DNA from: Labrenzia sp. 011
Lineage (GTDB): Bacteria > Pseudomonadota > Alphaproteobacteria > Rhizobiales > Stappiaceae
NCBI RefSeq assembly: GCF_003075075.1
Contig: NZ_QCYM01000006.1
Location: 144,765 to 208,764 of the forward strand
Reading direction: 5' to 3'
Length of the DNA stretch: 64,000 nt
Made by a program: the position numbers and the translations under genes
Notes under the pieces: generated by a model
The model's database searches: none
What the model saw: only the letters and a program-made list of their open reading frames with translations
What the model was told of the DNA's origin: nothing
Part shown: positions 1 to 7,762 of the stretch, one piece after another
How positions within the stretch are numbered: position 1 is the stretch's first letter
How the letters are laid out: each line of letters opens with the position of its first letter

Positions 1-11
1 GATGGCGTGCA

Positions 12-587
12 ATGGTTGTTCTGAACAAGATCTACACGAAGACCGGCGATGACGGCACCACGGCCCTGGGGTCCGGGGAACGCCGGCCGAAAAACGATCT
101 GAGGATCGATGCCTACGGCACGGTCGATGAAACCAATGCGGTCGTCGGGCTGGTCCGGCTGCATACGGGAGCGGATGCGCCGGACGTCGATGCGACTCTC
201 GGCCGTATCCAGAACGACCTGTTCGATCTGGGGGCCGATCTGGCGACCCCGGAGACGGACAAGGATCTCGGCTACGAGCCGCTGCGCGTCACGGACGCCC
301 AGGTGGAGGCCCTCGAACAGGCGATCGACACGCTGAACGCGGATCTGTCGACGCTGCGGTCCTTCGTCCTGCCCGGCGGCAGTGCCGCATCGGCACATCT
401 GCATCTTGCCCGCACGGTCTCGCGGCGCGCCGAACGGCTGATCGTCGAACTCGCGGCCAGAGAGAAGGTCAATCCGGCCGCGGTCAGATACATGAACCGG
501 CTGTCGGACTATTTTTTCGTCGCGTCCCGCTTTCTGAACGACAAGGGCGGGCAGGACGTTCTATGGGTGCCCGGCCAGAACCGCTAG
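12..587 (+). CDS. PduO-type cob(I)alamin adenosyltransferase
   Basis: Transfers the adenosyl group of ATP to cob(I)alamin to make adenosylcobalamin in the cytoplasm. The 191-residue length fits the PduO/MMAB family. Visible motifs: the N-terminal KIYTKTGDDGTT stretch (residues 6-17), GTVDETN (36-42), LPGGS (120-124), RTVSRRAER (134-142) and NRLSDYFF (162-169), all typical of the ATP and cobalamin sites. The gene starts 12 bases from the window edge, so its upstream region is cut off. The rhomboid gene follows 39 bases later on the same strand and may be co-transcribed, although the two functions are not obviously linked. Confidence 0.92.
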   Translation: MVVLNKIYTKTGDDGTTALGSGERRPKNDLRIDAYGTVDETNAVVGLVRLHTGADAPDVDATLGRIQNDLFDLGADLATPETDKDLGYEPLRVTDAQVEALEQAIDTLNADLSTLRSFVLPGGSAASAHLHLARTVSRRAERLIVELAAREKVNPAAVRYMNRLSDYFFVASRFLNDKGGQDVLWVPGQNR

Positions 588-626
588 GCGGCAACCGGGT
601 CGGAGCACAGAAAGCCCGGGGGGCAG

Positions 627-1319
627 ATGTTCATTCCACTTTACGATCACAACCGGCGGGTTCATGTCCGGCATCCCTACGTCAATCTGACGATCATTGC
701 CGCGAATGTGCTGATCTTCCTGCTCTACCAGCGGGCCGGCGAGCAGCAGGCGGTGGGGGCTTCGTCCTATTCCTTCGGGCTGATACCGGCGGTGTTCTTC
801 GATCTCCGCGATCTGGCGCCGCAGCTTCAGGTGCTGCCGGACTGGATGTCGGTGGTGACCTATTCCTTCCTGCATGGCGGCTACATGCATCTCATCGGCA
901 ACATGCTGTTTCTGTGGGTGTTCGGCGACAATGTGGAAGACGCCATGGGGCACCTGCGCTATCTGGCCTTCTACCTGCTCTGTGCGGCGGCGGGCGGCTA
1001 TGCCTATGCCCTTCTCGACGTGAATTCCGAAGTGCCGCTGATCGGGGCCTCCGGCGCCGTGTCGGGCGTGGTCGCCGCCTATCTGATGCTCCATCCGCGG
1101 GTGAAGATCTGGGTGCTGGCCCTCGGCCGCATCCCGCTCAGGCTGACGGCCTTCTGGCTGCTGGGCGCCTGGATCGTCTACCAGTTCGTCAATGCCCTCG
1201 TGGTCGAGGGCGGCCAGGTGGCCTTCATCGCCCATGTCGGCGGATTGGTCGCAGGGGCGGTTCTGGTGGTCTTCTTCCGGCGCAGGGGCGTGCCCCTGTT
1301 CGACAAGACCCTCGCCTGA
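627..1319 (+). CDS. Rhomboid family intramembrane serine protease
   Basis: A six-helix-type membrane protease of 230 residues that cuts transmembrane substrates within the bilayer. The catalytic serine sits in GASGAVSG (residues 140-147, Ser142) and the partner histidine in IAHVGG (His203). The HGGYMHLIGN loop (83-92) and the following NMLFLWVFGDN segment are also rhomboid hallmarks. The substrate cannot be told from sequence. ATG 627 is preceded by a G-rich stretch. A short GC hairpin followed by five Ts overlaps the stop codon, so transcription probably ends here. Confidence 0.93.
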   Translation: MFIPLYDHNRRVHVRHPYVNLTIIAANVLIFLLYQRAGEQQAVGASSYSFGLIPAVFFDLRDLAPQLQVLPDWMSVVTYSFLHGGYMHLIGNMLFLWVFGDNVEDAMGHLRYLAFYLLCAAAGGYAYALLDVNSEVPLIGASGAVSGVVAAYLMLHPRVKIWVLALGRIPLRLTAFWLLGAWIVYQFVNALVVEGGQVAFIAHVGGLVAGAVLVVFFRRRGVPLFDKTLA

Positions 1320-1328
1320 GGGGTTTTT
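1309..1328 (+). terminator. Probable intrinsic terminator after the rhomboid gene
   Basis: The sequence CCCTC-GCCT-GAGGG is followed by G and five Ts. The stem is only 5 bp but pure GC-rich, and it overlaps the rhomboid stop codon. Confidence 0.45.
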
Positions 1329-1585
1329 CCGGCGTTTCCCGGTGCCGCGTCCGGCCGGCCCGGGCGGTGTGGGCTGTCATCTTTGCGACCCCAGATTTTC
1401 CTGGCGCGGCAAATTGCAGCGTTAAACCGTTTAGTGCGATTGACAGCCGCCGTGCGGGTCAGTACCGTCCCTCGCCATGCGCCACGATTGGCTCAATTCC
1501 GCCGTTTGTGCCTTTAAGTCACCCCGGGCGGAGAGCCTGATAATGCGGTGCGGTGAAAGCCGGCCCAGCAAGAGGTTGAGACCAG

Positions 1586-2335
1586 ATGAAAATCCTCGTA
1601 CCCGTCAAGCGGGTCATCGATTACAACGTGAAAGTCCGCGTCAAGGCGGATGGTTCGGGCGTCGATCTTGCGAACGTCAAGATGTCCATGAACCCGTTTG
1701 ACGAAATCTCCGTCGAAGAAGCCCTGCGGCTCAGGGAAGCGGGAAAAGCGACCGAGGTCATTGTCGTGTCCGTCGGACCGCAGCAGGCGACCGAAACGCT
1801 CCGGACCGGTCTGGCAATGGGCGCCGACCGGGGTATTCTGGTCAAGACCGATGCCACCACCGAGCCGCTGGCCGTGGCGAAAATCCTCAAGGGGATCGTG
1901 GAAGCCGAAGAGCCGGGCCTGGTGATCCTCGGCAAGCAGGCGATCGACGACGACTGCAACCAGACCGGCCAGATGCTTGCCGCCCTGCTCGGCTGGAGCC
2001 AGGGCACCTTTGCCTCGAAGGTCGATCTGGGTGAAGGCACCGTCGATGTGACCCGCGAAGTGGACGGCGGCCTGCAGACCGTCAAGCTGAAACTGCCGGC
2101 GATCGTCACGACGGACCTGCGCCTCAACGAGCCGCGCTACGCGTCCCTGCCGAACATCATGAAGGCGAAGAAGAAGCCGATCGACGAGAAGACCCCGGAC
2201 GACTTCGGCGTCGACATCACGCCGCGGCTGACCGTCGTGTCCACCGGCGAGCCGTCTGCCCGCAAGGCCGGTGTCATGGTCGCTTCCGTGACCGAACTTG
2301 TCGACAAACTCAAGAATGAGGCCGGTGTCCTTTAA
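1586..2335 (+). CDS. etfB: Electron transfer flavoprotein subunit beta
   Basis: The 249-residue beta subunit of the heterodimeric ETF, which carries electrons from acyl-CoA and other flavin dehydrogenases to ETF-ubiquinone oxidoreductase. The N-terminus ([20 protein letters not shown]) and the DDDCNQTGQ region (about residues 119-127) are characteristic of EtfB and its AMP site. It is directly followed by etfA after 21 bases. A purine-rich ribosome site precedes ATG 1586. The 266-base upstream gap contains a TTGACA at 1440 but no convincing -10, so I do not call a promoter. Confidence 0.97.
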   Translation: MKILVPVKRVIDYNVKVRVKADGSGVDLANVKMSMNPFDEISVEEALRLREAGKATEVIVVSVGPQQATETLRTGLAMGADRGILVKTDATTEPLAVAKILKGIVEAEEPGLVILGKQAIDDDCNQTGQMLAALLGWSQGTFASKVDLGEGTVDVTREVDGGLQTVKLKLPAIVTTDLRLNEPRYASLPNIMKAKKKPIDEKTPDDFGVDITPRLTVVSTGEPSARKAGVMVASVTELVDKLKNEAGVL

Positions 2336-2356
2336 GGGCGTCGCAGGAGGATCAAA

Positions 2357-3289
2357 ATGACAACACTTCTTGTGGCCGAACACGCCGGTGGCGCGCTGAA
2401 CGAAATGACCGCCAAGGCCCTGACCGCGGCCGTTGCGCTGGGCTCCGATGTCCATGTCCTGGTGGCCGGCAAGGGCGTTCAGGGCGTCGCGGAGGCCGCC
2501 GCCAAGCTGTCCGGCGTCGCCAAGGTGCTGATTGCCGAAGGTGACGATCTGGAACACCAGCTCGCCGAACCCGTGGCCGACCTGATCGTCGGACTGGCGG
2601 ACGACTATGATGCCATCGTCGCTGCGGCGACCGCCAACGGCAAGAACACCCTGCCGCGCGTTGCCGCGCTTCTGGATGTGATGCAGATTTCCGACATCAT
2701 CGCCGTTGTCGATGCGGACACCTTCGAGCGTCCGATCTATGCGGGCAACGCCCTGCAGACCGTGAAGTCAAGCGACCCGAAAAAGGTCATCACGGTGCGC
2801 ACCTCCACTTTCGCCGCGGCGGAAGACGGCGGTTCGGCAAGCATCGAAACCGTGGCACCTCCGGCCGCGTCGGGATTGTCGCAATTCGTCGGCGAGGAGC
2901 TGTCCAAGTCGGACCGCCCGGAGCTGACCTCGGCGAAAATCATCATTTCCGGCGGCCGCGCGCTCGGCTCGGAAGAGAAATTCCAGGAAGTCATCATGCC
3001 GGTGGCGGATGCACTGGGCGCGGCCGTGGGAGCGTCCCGCGCGGCGGTGGATGCCGGATACGCGCCGAACGACTGGCAGGTGGGCCAGACCGGCAAGGTG
3101 GTTGCGCCGGATCTCTATATCGCCTGCGGCATTTCCGGAGCGATCCAGCATCTCGCCGGCATGAAGGACTCCAAGGTGATCGTCGCGATCAACAAGGATG
3201 AGGAAGCGCCGATCTTCCAGGTGGCCGACTACGGTCTCGTGGCCGATCTGTTCGACGCGCTGCCCGAATTGAAGGCCGCCGTGGAGTAA
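2357..3289 (+). CDS. etfA: Electron transfer flavoprotein subunit alpha
   Basis: The 310-residue FAD-binding partner of EtfB. The C-terminal FAD domain is clear: [11 protein letters not shown] (near residue 200), [15 protein letters not shown] (about 252-266) and [10 protein letters not shown] (about 279-288). A GGAGG site lies just upstream of ATG 2357. Forms an operon with etfB; a strong hairpin follows 21 bases after the stop, separating it from hbdA. Confidence 0.97.
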   Translation: MTTLLVAEHAGGALNEMTAKALTAAVALGSDVHVLVAGKGVQGVAEAAAKLSGVAKVLIAEGDDLEHQLAEPVADLIVGLADDYDAIVAAATANGKNTLPRVAALLDVMQISDIIAVVDADTFERPIYAGNALQTVKSSDPKKVITVRTSTFAAAEDGGSASIETVAPPAASGLSQFVGEELSKSDRPELTSAKIIISGGRALGSEEKFQEVIMPVADALGAAVGASRAAVDAGYAPNDWQVGQTGKVVAPDLYIACGISGAIQHLAGMKDSKVIVAINKDEEAPIFQVADYGLVADLFDALPELKAAVE

Positions 3290-3310
3290 CGTCTGCGGCA
3301 AATTCATCAC

Positions 3311-3348
3311 GGACCCCGGAGCGAATGACAGTTTTCGCTTCGGGGTCC
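3311..3348 (+). terminator. Hairpin terminator after etfA
   Basis: Arms GGACCCCG...GCGAA and TTCGC...CGGGGTCC pair with a small internal loop and a 7-8 base loop. It is followed by a short T-containing stretch rather than a clean T-tract, so it may only partly terminate. Confidence 0.6.
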
Positions 3349-3437
3349 TTGCTGTTCGGCGCAAGACTTGTCAAAAATAGCCCAAACCGGCGGGCAGGCC
3401 GGCAAGCGGGTATTTTTCAGAAGATCGGATTCTCAGG

Positions 3438-4319
3438 ATGGCTGTCGAAATCAAAAAAGTCGGCATTATTGGTTCGGGTCAAATGGGCAGCGGTATCGCG
3501 CATGTATGCGCGCTTGCCGGCTACGAGGTCGCCCTGAGCGACATATCCATGGAGCGGATCGAGTCGGGACTGGCCTCGATCAACGGCAACATGGCGCGTC
3601 AGGTTTCCAAGTCGCTGATCACCGAGGAAACGAGAAAGGCGGCCCTCGACCGGATCAAGCCGGCCGAGGATCTCGATCTCGTTAGCGATGCCGACCTGGT
3701 GATCGAATCGGCGGTGGAGAACGAGCAGGTCAAGCGGAAGATCTTTTCCCAGCTCTGCCCGATCCTGAAGCCGGAAGCCATTCTGGCAACCAACACCTCG
3801 TCGATCTCCATCACCCGTCTTGCCGCGTCCACCGACCGGCCCGAGCGCTTCATCGGCATCCATTTCATGAATCCGGTTCCCCTGATGGAACTCGTGGAAC
3901 TGGTTCGCGGCATCGCGACCGAGGACGAGACCTTCGAGGCCTCGAAGGAATTCTGCGACCGGCTGGGCAAGCAGGTCGCGGTCGCCGAGGATTTCCCGGG
4001 CTTCATGGTCAACCGGATCCTCCTGCCGATGATCAACGAAGCGATCTACGTGCTGTATGAAGGTGTCGGGTCGGTCGAGTCGATCGACAAGGCCATGCGG
4101 CTCGGGGCGAACCATCCCATGGGCCCGCTGCAGCTGGCGGATTTCATCGGCCTGGACACCTGCCTGTCGATCATGCAGGTGCTGTACGAAGGCCTGGCGG
4201 ACACGAAATACCGCCCCTGTCCGCTGCTGGTGAAATATGTCGAGGCGGGCTGGCTCGGACGCAAGACCCAGCGCGGTTTCTATGATTACCGGGGCGAGAC
4301 ACCGGTCCCGACGCGCTAG
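3438..4319 (+). CDS. hbdA: 3-hydroxybutyryl-CoA dehydrogenase
   Basis: NAD(P)-dependent oxidation/reduction of the 3-hydroxybutyryl-CoA/acetoacetyl-CoA pair in the cytosol. At 293 residues it has the usual length. The Rossmann dinucleotide loop IGSGQMGSG is at residues 11-19, and HFMNPVPLMELVE (about 146-158) contains the conserved catalytic histidine region. The C-terminal helical domain (LGANHPMGPLQLAD, then RKTQRGFYDY near the end) is intact. The etfBA-hbdA neighbourhood is common in Alphaproteobacteria. An acyl-CoA ligase gene starts 16 bases after the stop, suggesting a shared transcript. Confidence 0.95.
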   Translation: MAVEIKKVGIIGSGQMGSGIAHVCALAGYEVALSDISMERIESGLASINGNMARQVSKSLITEETRKAALDRIKPAEDLDLVSDADLVIESAVENEQVKRKIFSQLCPILKPEAILATNTSSISITRLAASTDRPERFIGIHFMNPVPLMELVELVRGIATEDETFEASKEFCDRLGKQVAVAEDFPGFMVNRILLPMINEAIYVLYEGVGSVESIDKAMRLGANHPMGPLQLADFIGLDTCLSIMQVLYEGLADTKYRPCPLLVKYVEAGWLGRKTQRGFYDYRGETPVPTR

Positions 4320-4334
4320 ACCTGAAAAATTCCG

Positions 4335-5831
4335 ATGAATCTTGCCCGGTACTGTCTGACCCGCGCTGCCGCCGATCCGGGCAAGACGGCGCTGGAAGTG
4401 GTCGGTCCGGGCGGGGAGATTCTCGAAAGCCTCACCTTCGGGACGCTTGCAAGATCGGTGCTGTCCGTTGCCGCAGGGCTTGCGGATGCCGGGCTTCAGG
4501 CCGGGGACCGGGTTCTGCTGCGCATCGGCCATTCGAGCGATTTTCCGCTGCTGTTTTTCGGTGCGATCGCCGGCGGATTCGTGCCGGTGCCCACTTCCGC
4601 CCTGCTGACATCCGGTGAAACCGAAGCGATCCTGAGGGATTGCGGCGCGGCGATGGTGCTGCATGACGGCGATACGGCGCTGCCGGTGAGCCACGACGTT
4701 CCCTTCCTGGGGCCGGCGGAGATCGAGGCGCTGAAACGTTGCGCTCCCGCGGGTTTCGCCGACACCGGCCGGGACGATCCGGCCTTTCTGATCTATACCT
4801 CCGGAACCAGCGGCACCCCGAAAGGGGTCCTGCATGCGCATCGGGCGGCTGCGGCCCGTGCGCCGATGTACCAGGGCTGGTACGGCATCTCCTCCAGCGA
4901 CCGGCTGCTGCATGCGGGTGCCTTCAACTGGACCTACACGCTCGGCGTCGGGCTGATGGATCCCTGGGCGAATGGTGCGACCAGCATCGTCTATGACGGT
5001 CCCCGGGACCCGGAGGTCTGGCCGCAGATCATGGAGGCCAGCCGGGCCAGCCTCTTTGCCGCCGTTCCGAGTCTCTACCGGCGGATCCTGAAATACGGGG
5101 CCGTCTCGCGGGACGCGTTTCCAGCACTGCGGCACGGGCTGACCGCCGGGGAAGCGTTGCCGGCAGCGCTCTATCGCGACTGGACCGCGCAGACCGGCCG
5201 GGATCTTTTTGAAGCGCTCGGCATGAGCGAGATTTCGACCTATCTGTCCAGCGGTCCGGATGTGCCGGTGAAACCGGGATCACCGGGCAAGCCCCAGTGC
5301 GGGCGCAAGGTGGCCATCCTTGCGGAAGATCCCGGATCCGGCGCGGATTTCGCGGCGCCTGAGGAGACGGGGCTGCTGGCCATCCACCGTGACGAGCCCG
5401 GGCTGATGCTGGGATACTGGAACCGGCCGGAGGAGACGGCGGCGGCGTTCCGGGGCGACTGGTTCCTGACCGGGGACCGGGCCCGCCGGGACGCGGACGG
5501 CTATTACTGGTACGAAGGCCGCTCCGACGATCTCATGAATGCCTTCGGTTACCGGGTCGCGCCGGAGGAAGTGGAGCGGGTTCTGGCGGCGGACCCGCAG
5601 GTGCTGGAGGTCGCGGTTACCGCAGTGCCGGTGCGTACGGGGGTGAACCTGGTCACGGCCTTTGTCGTCCCGCGGGACCGGGCCAGCTTCGATGCGGACC
5701 GCCTCGCCGCCCACGCGGTCAACGCCCTGGCCGACTACAAGCGCCCGAAGGACTACCGGATCGTCGACCGGCTGCCGCGCACGCCTTCGGGCAAGGTGCG
5801 CCGGAAGGCCCTTGGCGAAGATCGGAACTGA
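4335..5831 (+). CDS. AMP-forming acyl-CoA synthetase / aryl-CoA ligase family
   Basis: An ANL-superfamily enzyme (498 residues) that activates a carboxylic acid through an acyl-adenylate to its CoA thioester. The P-loop motif IYTSGTSGTPKG begins near residue 153. The hinge/ATP region YEGRSDD is near 391. The C-terminal catalytic lysine motif TPSGKVRRK is near 482. Overall layout (LHAGAFNWTYTLGVG and MSEISTYLSSG) recalls the benzoate-CoA ligase branch, but the substrate is not determinable. It follows hbdA closely, pointing to a role in fatty or aromatic acid use. Confidence 0.85.
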   Translation: MNLARYCLTRAAADPGKTALEVVGPGGEILESLTFGTLARSVLSVAAGLADAGLQAGDRVLLRIGHSSDFPLLFFGAIAGGFVPVPTSALLTSGETEAILRDCGAAMVLHDGDTALPVSHDVPFLGPAEIEALKRCAPAGFADTGRDDPAFLIYTSGTSGTPKGVLHAHRAAAARAPMYQGWYGISSSDRLLHAGAFNWTYTLGVGLMDPWANGATSIVYDGPRDPEVWPQIMEASRASLFAAVPSLYRRILKYGAVSRDAFPALRHGLTAGEALPAALYRDWTAQTGRDLFEALGMSEISTYLSSGPDVPVKPGSPGKPQCGRKVAILAEDPGSGADFAAPEETGLLAIHRDEPGLMLGYWNRPEETAAAFRGDWFLTGDRARRDADGYYWYEGRSDDLMNAFGYRVAPEEVERVLAADPQVLEVAVTAVPVRTGVNLVTAFVVPRDRASFDADRLAAHAVNALADYKRPKDYRIVDRLPRTPSGKVRRKALGEDRN

Positions 5832-5846
5832 AAAGGTAAGCCTTTG

Positions 5847-5861
5847 TTAACGCTTGCTTAA
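5847..5861 (+). promoter_or_regulatory. Perfect CtrA-type box upstream of small motility-like gene
   Basis: TTAA, seven bases, TTAA; read on the minus strand it is TTAA-N7-TTAAC, the full consensus for the cell-cycle regulator CtrA. It lies 47 bases before ATG 5908. A GCTAGGGTC sequence at 5871-5879 resembles the alphaproteobacterial -10 (GCTANAWC) and is placed 9 bases after the box, as in CtrA-activated promoters. Confidence 0.6.
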
Positions 5862-5907
5862 GAGCTGAAAGCTAGGGTCACATGGCAATCAGGGAAACTC
5901 ATTCGCC

Positions 5908-6111
5908 ATGGACAGCGTCGGAATTGCCAGCAGCTATGTTGCCATGACCCAGGCCCAGACGGGCCAGGCGCTGCAGTCTGCAATGATGAAAATGGCGGCC
6001 GAGCAGGACGCCGGTCTGGTTGCTCTTCTGCAGGAAGGGGCCGAAAATCTTCAGTCGGTCTCGGGAACACCCCCTGCAGGTCTCGGCACGCAGGTCGATG
6101 TGACGGCCTGA
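5908..6111 (+). CDS. YjfB-like putative motility protein
   Basis: A 67-residue protein without signal peptide or membrane segment. It is mostly helical, rich in Ala, Gln and Met, and ends in GLGTQVDVTA. Overall size, the N-terminal helix and the C-terminal LGxxVDV tail resemble the YjfB 'putative motility protein' family; this is recognition from memory, not a search. The two small genes that follow end in the same kind of tail. ATG 5908 follows a CAGGGAA ribosome site. A CtrA-type box upstream fits a cell-cycle or flagellar regulon. Confidence 0.7.
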   Translation: MDSVGIASSYVAMTQAQTGQALQSAMMKMAAEQDAGLVALLQEGAENLQSVSGTPPAGLGTQVDVTA

Positions 6112-6405
6112 GGCCTTGTCTTTCTTCCAATTCTTAACGACGGGCCCTGTCGCGGGTCTATCAGACGGTCTTTGCCTGCCTTCAGCCATGTCACTGCGAT
6201 ATGAACGAAGGGCGAAGATGCGTTGAACGTGTTTTGATTTTCAGAGCAACTTCAAGATTATGTTCGGTAATACTTAAAAGTTTACATAAATTATTTGCTT
6301 CAAATAAACAGACGTGAAATCAAGTCGGGAATTTGATTTCAAAATTTACCTTTGAATTCAGCTATCTGGGGCAAGATATCCTTTGAACGAATTTCAGGGA
6401 TTGGA
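6112..6405. other. AT-rich intergenic region between the first two small genes
   Basis: 294 bases without a convincing gene. From about 6230 to 6360 the sequence is strikingly AT-rich compared with the rest of the window. It contains a plausible promoter at its right end (6352-6380). No terminator hairpin with a T-tract was seen after the first gene. Confidence 0.6.
6352..6380 (+). promoter_or_regulatory. Candidate promoter for second small gene
   Basis: TTGAAT (6352-6357), 17-base spacer, GATATC (6375-6380). Transcription would begin near 6387, giving a short leader that still contains AGGGA before ATG 6406. Confidence 0.4.
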
Positions 6406-6672
6406 ATGACCATGCCCGCTTCAATAGGGAGTGGAACATCTCAGGTTTTTCAGCCGGCGCCGGATGCGACGCGGACGGAGAAAGCTGCGGCCCGGATGGA
6501 AGCGGCCAAGGTCAGGCAGTCTGAAGCCGTGGCCGAAACGGTCAAACGTCAGGCCGATTTCAGTTCCAGTCGCGCAGAACTCCTGTCCCGGCAGGCCGAG
6601 CAGATGGAAAATCGTGTCCAGTCCCAGAACCCCGGGAAAGGGATCGGCGGTCAGGTCGATATTACAGTCTGA
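6406..6672 (+). CDS. Small helical protein with VDITV tail, YjfB-like cluster member 2
   Basis: An 88-residue polar protein. The middle (about residues 22-72) is Ala/Glu/Arg/Gln-rich and looks like one long amphipathic helix or coiled coil. It ends in GIGGQVDITV, matching the tails of the genes before and after it. Start chosen at ATG 6406 because AGGGA lies 6 bases upstream; an in-frame ATG two codons later is also possible, and an upstream in-frame ATG at 6352 has no ribosome site. No cysteine, no signal peptide. Function unknown; the context suggests a motility or surface-associated role. Confidence 0.65.
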   Translation: MTMPASIGSGTSQVFQPAPDATRTEKAAARMEAAKVRQSEAVAETVKRQADFSSSRAELLSRQAEQMENRVQSQNPGKGIGGQVDITV

Positions 6673-6755
6673 AGCCTCCTGTTCCCGATTGAACACAGGA
6701 TGGTCCAGAAAAGCAAAACCGGGTGAGGTCCTCATCCAACAAGGGAGTAGGCTCC

Positions 6756-6962
6756 ATGGCGAGCATATCCGAAACGTCTTCTTCTGCCGCCTATAGCGCT
6801 GCCGACACGCGCAGCCAGCTTGCAGCAAATGCCATCCGCGACCAGAATGCGGAGGAACGCCAGGTGGCCAGCCGTCTCGACGAGGCGCAGGAAAGCGAGC
6901 AGACCCGTCGTGAAGCCCGCAAGATACCGGGTCTGGGCGAGGCGGTCGATATTTCGGTCTGA
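6756..6962 (+). CDS. Small helical protein with VDISV tail, YjfB-like cluster member 3
   Basis: A 68-residue protein with a Ser/Ala-rich N-terminus and a highly charged helical centre (Arg, Glu, Gln), ending in GLGEAVDISV. ATG 6756 has a strong AAGGGAG ribosome site 8 bases upstream. It lies 83 bases after member 2 on the same strand and is followed by a strong terminator at 7043-7076, so members 2 and 3 are probably co-transcribed. Function unknown. Confidence 0.65.
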   Translation: MASISETSSSAAYSAADTRSQLAANAIRDQNAEERQVASRLDEAQESEQTRREARKIPGLGEAVDISV

Positions 6963-7042
6963 CCTACCGGGAAGCGCCGATCATATCGTTCGGCCAGACC
7001 GGCTGCAGTCGCCGCATCCCGGCATGACATTCGATTTTTCGG

Positions 7043-7076
7043 AAAACCGGCGTGCCTTCAGCCCGCCGGTTTTTTT
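7043..7076. terminator. Bidirectional intrinsic terminator overlapping the tlpA 3' end
   Basis: Perfect 10-bp arms AAAACCGGCG / CGCCGGTTTT with an 11-base loop, followed by seven Ts on the plus strand and TTTTCC on the minus strand. The minus-strand tlpA stop codon lies inside the hairpin. It can end both the small-gene operon and tlpA. Confidence 0.85.
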
Positions 7077-7720
7077 ACCACGCTCTGAACAAGGGCTTTC
7101 GCCTCGCCCGAGGCCCACTCTGCGGGGCCATACATGGTTCCTATCTCGCAGCCTTCCGGGCTGACCAGGATTGTCGTCGGCAGGCCTGTCGCACGGGCAA
7201 CCTTTTTCAAGTCCTTCAGTATCCCGTTCGAACTGTCCTGATAGTAGGTCAGGTGGCTGACGCCGATCTCCTCGAGAAATGCCGTGGGTTTGTCCGGTCC
7301 GCCGCGGTCCAGGTTGACTGCGACCACTTCGAAGCTGTCATCGCCCATGTCTGCCTGAAGCCGGTCCAGGGCCGGCATTTCCTTGCGGCACGGCGCGCAC
7401 CAGGTCGCCCACAGATTGAGAAGAATGGTCTTGTCGCCGAAGTCGGCAAGGCTCATCTGCGCGCCGTCCGGCCCCGAAAAGGTCAGCTTCCCGAGTTCGA
7501 GCGGCTGACTTGCGGGCAGGAAAGCGGCCACTTCACCGGTGGCATAGGGCTTGGCCAGGGCTGCGGTTTCCAGGGTGGCCGAGCAGGTTTCGGCGCTTGC
7601 AATATTGCCATCGGGACCGGCGATCACGTATAGAGCCGCTACAGCGGCCACGGCGCCTGCAAGCCCGGCGACCAGAATGCCACGTCCGGAGCGTTTTGCG
7701 GGTTCGGTTGGTTTCGTCAT
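7058..7720 (-). CDS. tlpA: TlpA-type thiol:disulfide interchange protein
   Basis: A periplasmic, membrane-anchored thioredoxin-fold reductase of 220 residues, of the type that reduces apocytochrome c or cytochrome oxidase metal centres. An N-terminal anchor helix (about residues 13-34) precedes the thioredoxin domain with WCAPC at 107-111. It also has Cys46 and lacks other obvious disulfides. The gene is divergent from argH with 42 bases between starts, a layout I know from rhizobia. Its last codons form part of a bidirectional terminator. Confidence 0.88.
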   Translation of the reverse strand: MTKPTEPAKRSGRGILVAGLAGAVAAVAALYVIAGPDGNIASAETCSATLETAALAKPYATGEVAAFLPASQPLELGKLTFSGPDGAQMSLADFGDKTILLNLWATWCAPCRKEMPALDRLQADMGDDSFEVVAVNLDRGGPDKPTAFLEEIGVSHLTYYQDSSNGILKDLKKVARATGLPTTILVSPEGCEIGTMYGPAEWASGEAKALVQSVVKKPAG

Positions 7721-7762
7721 TCGTTCACACCTCGCAAGAGGCGCCTCTTTAAGGGACAGGAC

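Noticed and set aside
1283..1298. Palindrome CAGGGGC-GT-GCCCCTG in the rhomboid gene
   Set aside because: Lies within coding sequence, and a terminator-like hairpin with a T-run follows it; no independent function is supported.
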